Source: Piper betle
Lineage: Eukaryota > Streptophyta > Magnoliopsida > Piperales > Piperaceae
DNA length: 64,000 bases
Reading direction: 5' to 3'
Assembly (NCBI GenBank): GCA_033002965.1
Contig: JAURVB010006637.1
Coordinates: forward strand, 20,991-84,990
The translations under genes were made by a program, and so were the position numbers. This document shows, in pieces, positions 46,586-58,313 of the stretch; the stretch's first letter is position 1, and each line of letters opens with the position of its first letter. The notes under the pieces are model-generated. The model was not told the DNA's origin and searched no databases. It worked only from the letters and a program-made list of their open reading frames with translations.

Positions 46586-46737
46586 GTGAGAAAATACTAC
46601 TACACTACCCATTGGTGAGAAATATGTAAAATAAAGACAGCAAGGACAGAAATATATACCTGCCAGCTGGACTTGGAGCAATCTTTGCACACACAGCACA
46701 TATGAAATTATCTTCCAACTGAATCGACCGAGAGTTT

Positions 46738-46749
46738 GCTCTGTTACCA
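46738..46749 (-). other. Primer-binding site of GAGO-D
   Basis: The complement reads TGGTAACAGAGC, one change from the tRNA-iMet complement, 4 bp from the LTR end at 46754. Confidence 0.85.
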
Positions 46750-47043
46750 AAACTGTAACACCCTAAATCTAATTCATGATCGATAGCCGGACAGGAATGT
46801 CACTTGTCCCCGTTATGTCGATTAACCCAAACCCAACTTCTGTGGATCTATTCTCGGCGTCTGAAAATGGAAGATGTCAATCGCTATGCATACATGAATA
46901 CACAAAAAATAAACCTAACATGTTTCTATATGGATGACATATCAACCAATTCACATACCAAATAATTACGATGAAAATCGATAAGATTCATAAAATAAGA
47001 CAGACTCAAAAATCCAATTAAGGGCCTCCTGGTCAAATCAATA

Positions 47044-47074
<31 letters not shown>

Positions 47075-47112
47075 CATACATTTTCACTCACACAACTTTC
47101 TAATCCGCTATA

Positions 47113-49422
47113 TGTAAAGACTGTGAAAAATAAATAAATAAAAATAATATTCGACTCGGTCGGGAATGGATTGAATGTTGGAGAATTATTATATTGTCTA
47201 CCCTGTTAATTAATATATTTTATTATTTACCCAGTTATCTGGTTAAATGAAATACGGGTGTAGGGGTGTTTTCACATACCCTACCCATCATTTCATTTTA
47301 TTTTATGAAGGGCGTCCCCCACCCAACCCTTCATTCGCATTTTCTTCTCCTCTTCCTTACCAGCGTGGCTTCTTCCTTGCTTGGGTAACTCTCCTATATT
47401 CTCTACCTTGCTAGGACGAAGGTCGCATTACGTCCCCGGCAGTGCTGCTGGCCAGGAGTCGAGCAGCATGGTGCACAACAAGCTCGACTTGGGTAGTTGC
47501 TGTAAAGCATGAACTTTAGGCTTCCAATTGGTTGCTAGAGAAGGTTAAAGTTGATGGAGGACATGATTCTGGTTTTGGGTGCTAAGATAAGGGTTGGAGA
47601 AGAAGGAAATGGGTAGCTTTTGGGTTCAAGATGAAGGTGGAGAAGAGAAGAACGATAGGGAAGAAGAAGATGACAAATCTATAAATATGGGTTAACTTGA
47701 TATCGACTCGAGCAAAAAATAATACGAACTCGTAATCAGTCTTTAAAAATAATTATTTTAATGGTTTATGGGTTAAAGTTACTAAACTAATTAATTATTA
47801 GACGAAATCGACATAGACATAAGTAATAAAAAAATACGGTAATGATAAACGGTCGATAATTAATCGGCGTAATCCAAACGATTAAATTAAATCGGAGGAT
47901 TATAAGTAATTAATAAAATAAATATTTTACCTTTACCATATTAAATTTAATATTAGGTAAATAATGTGATTATTTTACTAATGGGTTATTAACTATAATC
48001 GCGCAAAAATCGCAAGCGTCAAATCTAAATAGCATAATGAAAATAAATAAAGTTAGAACCTTTATTGAGTTGAATAATTTAAAATAATTGTATTAGTAAT
48101 ATCTTTGAATTAGAATATGGAAATTAATTTAATTAATTTAAATGAAAGACTTAATTAATTAAATTACTATTAATAATGATAGCGACTAAAAAAATTATAA
48201 CCGTAAACTAAATTCTCAAGATCGTGTTTATTAATTATCATCTCAAAAGAAAATATACTAATGATAGTAATTAAATATTTGTTTATCAGTTAATAATTAT
48301 GTTATCAATTGTTAAGAATTAATTATGATTTGGATAATTAATTTAACATGTTAAGTAGAGCTTAAATGATTATGCCACATGAATAATTAATTATGTCACT
48401 AGATTTGTTGAGAATTTAATATTTAATATTTTTGAATGGTTGCATACTTATGTTGTCAAATTTTAATAATGATATATATATTAGGCATTTAGTTGCATGC
48501 ATTTCTACCAAAATAAAATTATACTTATGTATAATTTTATATTCTCGTACAGATTAGGATCATTGGTCACAGCTGCGAGTTCACTTATGAACTATCCAGG
48601 TCTATATAATTATTTGAAATATTGTATTTTCCCTTATTGGCAACCCTGGTTGGCCTGAGCCAAGATTCGACCACCATGCACAGAGTGAAACCGGGGTCAA
48701 GGAATTGATTCAGTCCAACATGGGGCTGCACCCTTAAAATTACTATGTGGAGAGTCTTGGTCGACTTGAGTATATGACCACCATGCACTAAAACGCAACC
48801 AAGGTCGACTCAATTTGGCACAAGCAGCACCCCTTGAAAGATTGAACACCTGTCCCCATGCCGAAAGGGGCAACAGGGCGCAATGGCGCAAGACGGCTCA
48901 TTATGCACTTGTGATACCAAGAGGGTGAGTCAATGGCAAACATCAGTAACAACAGGCTGTGGGCCACGTAGCGTGTGTGCGCATGCATGGGATGGTAGCT
49001 GGATGGGGGTGCTGCTTTGGACTATTGAAACGATAATGGGGATTTTATTGACTTGTTTCATTTAATTATGTGGCTTAGTGGTTTTATCACTAACGCAAAA
49101 TTGCCTCCGCAGGTGAGTAGCTTTGGACTGAAGAATAAAAGTGACTCAGGTTGGTTGTTCTTTTACCAACCTAGGTATGGTGAATCGATAATAAAAAAAT
49201 TAGACTTCCTTATTATCTCTTGTGTTATAAATGTGGCTATGGGAAATGGTCTGAGACCGTGGGATGGTTATTTTATATTTTAGAGAACATGATTTATTGT
49301 TATGATTTATATTATATATTGCCAGACTTATTTTCTGTTTTTCAATTCATGTTCTGGAGTATTATCGTTACATCAATTATATTTTTAGGTAACATCCGGT
49401 TCGGTTCAGACGAGTCGTTACA
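47113..49422 (+). mobile_element. TEK solo LTR (v3/alpha) with TSD CTATA
   Basis: 2310 bp from TGTAAAGACTG to GAGTCGTTACA. CTATA at 47108-47112 and 49423-49427. Module v3 (about 47400-47690) differs from both v1 and v2. Module alpha lies at about 48600-49030, inverted. The CACTAAC...GCAGGTGAG motif is at 49088-49116. No interior. Confidence 0.93.
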
Positions 49423-50277
49423 CTATATAATCATTCTGACACTTGGGTCTTGACTTACTTGTTCTACTTATTCAATGTCTAAACATATTTATTAACATGT
49501 TTTCGCTAGCAATCTTTTTATTGCAGCTTACATCATATCACACCATATCTTCATATATTGCATTTCATTACATCGTCTTTAAAATATTAAACATGCTATC
49601 ATCTAACATATGTGTATGCAAGAGATATCACTACTCCTCCGCCCAGGCCTGGCTCATCGTACTCATGATCATCACCCACGTATATTATAAAACACTTCAG
49701 TAACGAGTGTTACAAATCCAAAAATATAACTAATATCAAATTTGCTATGAGAGTAAGCTCTCATATAAATAAAAACATTCGTATAATTCTCGTGAACTCT
49801 CTAAAAGGCATCTACTTAAGAGAAATTAGGCTACATACCCGATAGCATCCTGAACTGACTGCTCTACTGCTATTGATGCCTCTTTGGCATTTTCCCATTT
49901 CATTTTTTAGTCCCTCGCTACTACTAGTATATCCTAAGCCTTCTCTTTACCTTCATAATTCTCCTGGCCTCGAGCACAAAAGCCAAGTACTCTTAGGCGA
50001 GTCGCCTTTAATACTCTTTGAATCACAAGTCTGGACATGTGTCGTACTAAATAGTACCTGTAAACCTTGACGTTTCTCCAAGTGTGAGGAACTCAAAACG
50101 GGAGTTGTCAGGATCCCTCCAGATTGGAACTCCCACTTACTAATCTAGAGCCCACTTTTGACTGGCACGTACACCCGTTCATGGTACATACAAGTTAGTT
50201 TTCCCATCTCGTGTGTTACTAAAAACTCAATAAAAGTATATATAATAAGTCTAGGAAGGGATTTTTATAATAGGCCC

Positions 50278-53036
50278 TATAAAGACTGTGAAAAAAATAA
50301 TAATAAAATAAAATAAAATATTTGACTCTATCTGGAAATGATCGAAAGTTAGAGAATTTTTACTATTATTTGTATTATATTCTCTACCTAGTTAATTAAT
50401 ATATTTTATTACTTACTCGGTTACCCGGTTAAATGAAATACGGGTGTTGGGGTGTTTTCACATACCCTAGCCATAATTTTCATTTTATATTTTGTGAGGG
50501 GGCGTCATCTTCATCTTATTCTCTCATTTTCTTCTCCTCTTCCGGATCCGGCTTCTTCCTTGCTTGGGTATTTTTCCTATCTCCCTATTCTTAATTTTCT
50601 TGTATGCATATTTTTTTAATTGATAATAAGCTTGATAAGCATGAGAAATTAAGTCTGAAATCAACAATAAAAAACTAAACTAAACTGAAACTTCGCCATG
50701 GCCGACGAGTGCAAATTGTTGGCAAGATGGGCGACTGTACATGAGTTTGCGAGGCTTCCCCTCACAACCTAGACGACCTCAATGGTTGCTAGGTTGAAGG
50801 GATGGCTCACCATGTCCCAGGTTTTCGATGAATAGCAGAAATATCACCTGCAAATGGGCAGAGTTGCAAGGGCGACAAGGGTGGCAGCTTGTCTCTGCAA
50901 CCAGCGCTCATTTCTTCCCTCCAACCCGCCACCAGCGTTTGTAATGGTGGTTTCAACCGGGAATCCATTGCAGCAGATGTTAACCTTAGTCCTGCTGCCG
51001 GCACAGTCCCCAACAGACAATTTTCTCACCGGAATTCATGGCGGCAAAGGTTCAGACGTGGGAGAACAATCCTCTTCCCTGCGTCGTCCAAAGGTGTGCC
51101 GAACTTCCTGTTTTGATGCCGGCCTGAGGTCGTGGAACATCTGAATTGGAGCAAGGTGAAAGAAAGGAGTGAACTTGAGGTTGGAGAAGAAGGGCGTGAC
51201 CTGAGTTGTGCCAAAGACGAAGCTAGAAGAAGAGAAGGGCCAACGGGAAGAAGAAGAAGAAGAAGAATGCTTTGGTGGCAAACTTGTAAATATGGGTTGA
51301 CTCGACACCGGCTCGAGTGAAAAATAATACTAACTCGTAATAAATCTTTAAAAATAATCATTTTAATGGGTAATGGGTAAAGTTACTAAACTAATTAATT
51401 ATTGTACGAAATCGCAATCAGTAATAAAAAAATACGGTAATGATAAATAGTCAATAATTATTCGGCACACAACAAACGATTAAATTTAATAGAATGGTTA
51501 TAGGTGATAAAATAATATAAAGATTTCACCTTTGCCATATTAAATTTAACACTAGGTAAATAAAGCGATTATTTTAATAACAGGTAAGTAATGTAGAAAA
51601 TAGAATATTAAATTATAATTGGGTAAAAACCACAAGCATTGAACCTAAATAGCATAATGAAAATAAATAAAGTTTAAAACTTTAATGAGTTGAATAATTT
51701 AAAATAATTGTATAAGTAATATCTTTGAATTATAATAATACAAATTATTTTAAATAATGTAATCGAACAACTTAATTAATTAAATTGCTATGAATAATGA
51801 TAGCGACAAAAAATTATAACCGTAAACTAAATCGTCAAGATCGGGGTTAAGTAATTATCACCGCAAAGGAAAATTAAATACTTGTTTATAAGTTAATAAT
51901 TATTTTATTACTTGTTAAGTGTTAATTATGATTTAGATAATTAATTTAAAATATAAAGTAGGACTTAAATGATTATTTCACATGAATAATTAATTATCTC
52001 ACTAGATTTTTTGAGAATTTAATATTAAATTTTGTTAAATTTTAATAGTGATATATATATTTGTCATTTAGTTGCATGCATTTCTACTCGATTAAAATTA
52101 TACTTATGTATAATTTTATGTTCTCGTTCAGATTAGGATCGTCAGTTGTGATTGCGAGTTCACTTATGAACTATCCACGTCCGTATAATTATTTGAAATG
52201 TTGTATTTTCCCTTATTGGTAGCCCTGGTCGACCTGAGCCCAGATTCAACCACCATGAGTTGGAATGCAATCGGGGTGAATTGACTCAATTCGAAGAGGG
52301 GCCGCACCTTTAACATTAATATGTGAGTTTTGGTCGACTTGAGTATATGACCACCATGCGCTAGAATGTAACTGAGGTTGACTCAATTCGGCATAGCAAC
52401 ACCCCTTGAAAGATTGAATACCTACCCCCATGCCGAAAGGGGTGATAGGGCGCAGTGGCGGAATTAAGCTCATTATGCACTTATGATACCGAGAGGGTGA
52501 GCCAATGGTAAAGATCAGTAACTATAGGCCGTGGGCCACGTAGCGTGTATGCTTATGCATGGGATGGTAGCTAGACGGGGTGGACGCCCCTCCCAGCATA
52601 TAACGAGCTCGGCATAGGCTCATTATAAATATAAGTCTCTTGAAATGATAATACGGATTATATTGACTTGTTTCATTTAATTATGTAGATTAGTGGTTTT
52701 ATCACTAACGCAAAATTGCCTCCGCAGGTGAGCAGCTTTGGACTGAAGAATAGAAGTGTGGTTGGTGCTTCTTTTACCAACCTATGTATGGTGAATTGAT
52801 AATAAATTGGACTTCCATTTATTTTTCTTGTGTTATAAATGTGACTATGGGAAACGGTCACAGATTGTGGGATGGTTATTTTATATATTGTCATATGCTA
52901 TCAGAACATGTTTTATTTTTATGATTTATAAATTCTAGACTTATTTACAATGTTACAATTCATATTCTGGAATGTTATGTTTACAACAAATTATACTTTT
53001 AGGTAACACCCAGTCCGGTTTGGACGGGTCATTACA
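50278..53036 (+). mobile_element. TEK solo LTR (v1/alpha) with TSD GGCCC
   Basis: 2759 bp from TATAAAGACTG (TG mutated) to GGGTCATTACA. GGCCC at 50273-50277 and 53037-53041. Module v1 (50700-51300) and alpha (52200-52620) are inverted; the CACTAAC...CGCAGGTGAG motif is at 52703-52731. Frames in the v1 module show no domain. Confidence 0.93.
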
Positions 53037-53167
53037 GGCCCGAAGGTAACTTGTGGTGGATCTCATCCTCGAGGGTGAGAAAACTAGATGATTAAATGGC
53101 CAAAGTTAAGTGAGATCCAATAAAATGTCACTTAACTCATCTTGAAAGTAATAAAACAATACACAAC

Positions 53168-53700
53168 AGAATAGAACCACTTCTTCTATCTTTGTATAGA
53201 TTCTCGGACCCTTACTTATATGTATAGATTGTCGAACCCTCTCATTTGTTCGTGTATAGATTACCAGACCATTGCATTGTATTAACACACTTAGCATTCT
53301 AGTTCATCATACTGCATTATCGTGCTTAGCATGTTGATTCGTTTGGTTCTTCGAGAATTTGTAGCACCTTTATTTGTGTGAGTATTTCAGAATTTGTAGC
53401 ACCTTTATTTGTTGGTACAAGATGACCCATTCTGCCAGTTTGATGGTGGTAGTTACTTTCAATCCTTGTTTGATTACTGATGGTTTTCTTATATATATAG
53501 CTGTGATTCATTAACAATGGCCGGTGTTGGCGAAAGGATTGAGTGGCTCATGGTGGAGGTACCAACCGTTGTGATGTAATTGTTTAGGATACGTTTGATT
53601 ATGTATTTTGAGGAATGTAATTGAGTTTAATCCTTTATATGGGTTTGCAATTATGGATTGTAGTTTATTAAATGGTACCCTGGGTTTATTTAGCTCGATC
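53168..53700. other. No gene recognised
   Basis: Short spacer between the truncated GAGO-D LTR and LRD. It contains a local duplication of AGAATTTGTAGCACCTTTAT (about 53350-53410) and a repeated TGTATAGATT..C.GACC motif. Nothing coding. Confidence 0.5.
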
Positions 53701-54480
53701 TATAATGACCCGCCCGTTATGAGTCACGAGCCAAGTGTTAATATATGAAACTAAGTGTCTCGTAAATTAATTTTTAAATAATTTTCAAGATTTTAAATAA
53801 CTCATGACATAAAATTAATATAACAAATGCTCGGAATAATCTAAGCCCCATGAACCAAACCGAAATCCCACTGTCATTCAAACAATCAAAAGTATAGTAA
53901 TAAATAAGAAAATTCAAAAGTCTAAAAATAGAGTCCTCCAGCTGTCCAAACTCTACCCATCCTTTCATGGTCACACCTGCGGAGGCAATTCTGCGTTGAG
54001 TGATAAAACACTAAGTCATATAATTACAAGAAAAAAATTAAAATATTCCACAACATCTGAATTTGAGTCTTGTAATGATTATAAGCATATGTCAAACTCT
54101 TATTATGCTAGGAGGGTGGCCACCCATCTAGCTATAATCCCATATATGCACATACGCTACGTGGCCCTAGGCAAGTAGTTACCGATGTTTGCTATTGACT
54201 TACCCTCTCGATATCACAAATACATACGGAGTCGTCTTATGCCACTATGCCCTGTCACCCTTTCAGAATGGGGGCAAGTATTTAATCTTTCAAGAATTTT
54301 AAAGGTGCTCCCCTGTGTCAGACTGAGTCAATTCTTTGATCCCAATTGCTCTCGGCGCATGGTGGTCGAATGTAGGCTAAGCCTAACCAAGACTCCCAAA
54401 TAGGAATATATAATTTTAAGGGTGGTGCTGGCCTATGTCAGACTGTGCCAATTCTTTGATCCTTGTTGCACTCGGTGCAT

Positions 54481-57249
54481 TGTAACGACCAGCCTGAACC
54501 AGACCGGGTGTTACTTTAAAAATATAGGTAATATAAATGTAACATTCTAGAACATGAATTGAAATACAACAAATAAGTCTCGCAACATATAATATAAATC
54601 ATAACAATAAATCATGTTCTCTAAAATATAAAATAACTGTCTCACAGTCTCGGACCGTTTCCCATAGCCACATTTATTACACAAATGAATAATAAGGAAG
54701 TCTAATTTTTTTATTATCGATTCACCATACCTAGGTTGGTAAAAGAACAACCAACCGCACTTCTATTCTTCAGCCCAATCCTGCTCACCTACACAGACAA
54801 TTCCGCGTTAGTGATAAAACCACTAAGCCGCATAATTAAATGAAACAAGTCAATATAATCCCTATTATCATTTTATTCATTTTTACTATTATTATTACAC
54901 AAGACTTTAGTAATTATCTCTCAGGTCATTCTGAGATTAGTAATTTGTCTCTAAGGTCATTCTGAGATTAGTAAAAGTTGTCTCTCAGCTCATTTTGAGA
55001 TTAGGTGGTCTCCCAATTCATTTTGAGATTAGTCATGGTCTCCCAATTCATTCTGAGATTAGAAATTGTCTCCCAGCTCATTTTGAAATTAGGTGGTCTC
55101 CAAATTCATTTTGAGATTAGTCATGGTCTCCCAATTCATTCTAAAATTAGAAATTGTCTCCTAGCTCATTCTGAAATTAGGTGGTCTCCCAATTCATTTT
55201 GAGATTAGTCTTTGTCTCCCAGTTCATTCTGAGATTAGAAATTGTCTCCCAGCTCATTCTGAGATTAGTGCCGACAAGGCAACAGGTTTGGGAAAATACA
55301 ACATTTCACATAGTTATATCAGTTTGGAGAAATACAACATTTTATATAATTATACCAGCTTGTGAAAATACAACATTTTAAATAATTATATGGATCTAGA
55401 TATTTCGAAATCGCAGCTGCGACCAATGATCCTAAATTGAACGAGAATATAAAATTATACATAAGTATAATTTTATTCGAGTAGAAATGCATACAACTAA
55501 ATGTCTAATATATATATCATTATTAAAATTTTGAAAACATATCATGTATCAATTCAAAAATATTAAATATTAAATTCTCAACAAATCTAGTGAGATAATT
55601 AATTATTTATGTGATATAACCATTTAAGTCCTACTTTACATTTTAAATTATTTATCTAAATTATAATTAATACCTAATAGTTGATAAAAATAATTATTAC
55701 TGATAAACAAGTATTCAATTTTCCTTTGCGGTGATAATTACTTAACTCCGATCTTGATGATTTAGTTGACGGTTATAATTTTTAATCGCTACTATTATTT
55801 ATAGCAATTTAATTAATTAAGTTATTCAATCAAATTATTGAAAATAATTTGTATTATTTTAATTCCTAAATATTATTAATACTATTATTTTAATTTATTC
55901 GACTTTATAAAGTTTCTAACTTTATTTATTTTCATTATGCTATTTTGGTTTGACACGAGTGATTTCTACCCGACTATAGTTTAATAACTTATTTATACAT
56001 TACTTGTTATTAAAATAATCATGTTATTTACCTAACATTAAATTTAATATGGTAAAGGTAAAATCTGTATTTTATTAATTACTTACAACCATCCGATTTA
56101 ATTTAATTGCTTGTTGTGCCGATTAATTATTAACTTTTTATCATTACTGTTTTTTTTATTACTCGTGGTGATTTCATACAATAATTAATTAGTTTAGTAA
56201 CTTTAATCCATAACCCATTCAAATAATTATTTTAAAGATTTAGTATAAGTTCATACTATTTTTAACTTGAGTCGATATCGAGTCACGTGTTATTTACGAG
56301 TTGGTATTATTATTTAACTCAAGCTGTGTCGAGTCAAGCATTATTTACAAGTTTGCCACCCAAGGTAATTTTCTTCTTCTCCTTCCCCGGCGCCATGCCC
56401 TATTCCCGACAGCAGCAGCCGCCGGTGATCGTCTCCGGCCGCCGTCAATCGTCGCCCAGCCCTACCATGCTGTTGCAGTGTCGCCCCAGTCAACTCCGGC
56501 CGCCTTCCAGCCGCAGTGACGCCTGCCTAGCGCCGCGCTCGCGTCACAAATTCTGCCGCCGATGAGCATTGCTGCCTCAATTGGGTGGTCGCCTTGACAC
56601 CCTCGACCCCCTATCGACCTTCCCCGGCCAGATTGGAGCCTGTCGCCACCTCGGACAGCTGGATTTCTTCACCGACTACTGTCGCCTCTGTTTTTGCTGC
56701 TCGTCCTCTGTTTTTGGCCATTTACCACCCCAGCCCTGCATCCACACACATGAGATTGACCCTACACTAATCGACGAAGAGAGTAGGATCATCTTCCGAC
56801 GTCGAAATGACCGTCGCCAACGATTCCCAGCAAAACTATGCCTGTGCTTGCCCATCTCGCCGAAACAGTGGACTCGTCGGCCAATAGTCGTGTTTAGTTT
56901 CTTTCATGTTGATTTTCAACTTTAATCCTAACGATTATAAAGCTAATTATCAAATTAAAATATGCATGCAAGAAAATTAAGAAGATGGGAGATAGGAAGA
57001 GTACCTAGGCAAGGAAAAAGACACGCCGGTAAGGAAGAGGAGAAGAAAATGTGAATGAAGGCTAGGGTGTAGGATGTCCTTCATAAAATAAAATGAAATG
57101 ATGGCTAGAGTATGTGAAAACACCCGTATTTCATTTAACCGGGTAACCGGGTAAATAATAAAATATAATAATTAACCAGGTATTGGATATAACACGTTTA
57201 GTCCTTCCCGAATCGCGTTCGTGTCCCTTTTTTTTTCACGGTCTTTACA
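54481..57249 (-). mobile_element. TEK solo LTR (v2/beta) in LRD
   Basis: 2769 bp from TGTAACGACC to CGGTCTTTACA. TGCAT (54476-54480) and CGCAT (57250-57254) are a one-mismatch TSD; the uninterrupted host text GCGCATGGTGG occurs elsewhere in the family. Carries the minisatellite (54917-55269) and module v2 (56360-56920, GC-rich). Confidence 0.9.
54917..55269. repeat. Minisatellite, 88-bp higher-order period (beta)
   Basis: About 12 units. The GGTGGTCTCC variant starts at 55004, 55092 and 55180, exactly 88 bp apart, as in the two other arrays. Confidence 0.92.
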
Positions 57250-57782
57250 CGCATGGTGGTTGAATGTAGGCTCAAGCCGAAAAGACTCCCAAATAAAAAT
57301 ATATAACATTTCATTTAATTTTCTGGACCTGCGATTATGATGAGGCACCACAACTACGACACACGATCGTAATATAAATGAAACTTCTTAAAAACCTTCA
57401 CTTTGTGAGCTAAATATTCTCACAAACTATCAAGTTGATCTTTTATTTACTATTAACAGAAGTCCTCTTTATATAGAAAAATATGTGTGGAAATTAATAA
57501 GTTATTACATTAAATTTTATAGAAAAGAATATAATCGCTCATAACTATATAATTTGTGTGATAACGAAAAGTCAAAAACTTATTATTGACTTAATGCGAA
57601 TGAATGTTAAATTGCACTCACAACTCTCAATCTAAAATAATTTAATAAAAAACTTATTTAAAATTATCCATAAATACCATTGTACTGGTACTCTAAAAGT
57701 TATAATTTATAATTTATGATATTGATTCTTAAGAATTAATTTATTCGAATAAATGTACTGGTAGTTTTTTTGGAATTTTACA

Positions 57783-58313
57783 ATCTCCCCAGTTTCGGGG
57801 TTTTACAATCTCCCCAACCTGGGAATTTTTGTCCTTAAGAATATAATATGGTTATAAAAGAAAATTACTTAGTTATCTAACTTCTTTATTATTCTATCTT
57901 TGGCATTTCTTCCATTATGTGTTGGTATACTTGTATCTACCTCTATAGATGTTACTTATCTTCACATTTTCTTCAAAAAGTTCATTTTAGAAAAACCCCA
58001 ATTTACAACTTTTGTTTTCTTGATTTAAGCATTCACTTATATACATATCGCAAAAGTGTCCCATACCAACCATACTACCTAGATAACAACTCTGATTGTA
58101 AAGGTGTCCCACGTGCGCCTAGCATGACATATAAGTGGCACGCTCATAATTATTAACTATCTAAAAAATAAAAATTAATTTTATAAAAATTGATAAATGC
58201 TTACATAAAAGAAATTTTACACTTAGGACAGTTGACTCTTAAACTTTCAATAAGGTAAGGATTGATTTGCATGGTTACGTGGGAAACATAGTTTAATACC
58301 ACCTGTAATGAGA
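57783..58313 (-). other. LRD interior, non-coding
   Basis: 531 bp. Near the 3' LTR it has two copies of the polypurine complement ATCTCCCC and an AATTTTTGTCCTTAAG block, equivalent to the GGACGAAAT block of TEK. At the other end lies GGGAAACATAGTTTAATACCACC, which aligns with the TEK-B leader/primer site. The longest frame (79 codons) has no domain. Confidence 0.75.
58301..58311 (-). other. Degenerate primer-binding site of LRD
   Basis: The complement begins TGGTATTAAAC, two bases from the LTR end, at the same spacing as in TEK-B. Only the first half fits tRNA-iMet well. Confidence 0.55.

Larger units (their letters stand above)
29394..53167 (-). mobile_element. GAGO-D, gag-only element expanded by nested insertions
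   Basis: A gag-only retrotransposon in minus orientation. In its own direction: 5' LTR (53167 to 46754), primer site (46749-46738), degenerate gag (about 46585 to 44806), polypurine tract (44784-44770), 3' LTR (44769 to 29394). Its own sequence is only about 5 kb. The rest is insertions: TEK-A/TEK-B, a foldback MITE and a TRM in the 3' LTR, and two TEK solo LTRs in the 5' LTR. The 3' LTR ends properly at TGTAACACC (29394); the 5' LTR is truncated at 53167, so no TSD can be read. Confidence 0.8.
46754..53167 (-). mobile_element. GAGO-D 5' LTR, split by two solo LTRs
   Basis: Three collinear pieces: 46754-47112, 49428-50277 and 53042-53167, about 1.33 kb in all. They match the other LTR through ...ACACAACAGAATAGA; the remaining ~250 bp to the LTR start are missing and unrelated sequence follows at 53168. 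Each interruption is a TEK solo LTR with a perfect TSD. Confidence 0.85.
53701..57782 (-). mobile_element. LRD 3' LTR
   Basis: TATAATGACCCGCCCG to GGAATTTTACA. Contains the GAGGCAATTCTGCGTTGAGTG motif (53980-54000) and module alpha (about 54070-54480). Interrupted by a TEK solo LTR at 54481-57249. At the inner end the TTTTACAATCTCCCC junction of LTR and polypurine tract is duplicated (57776-57806). Confidence 0.8.

Noticed and set aside
56569..56925. 118-codon frame in a TEK solo LTR
   Set aside because: Part of module v2 in a solo LTR; not conserved as a frame in other copies.
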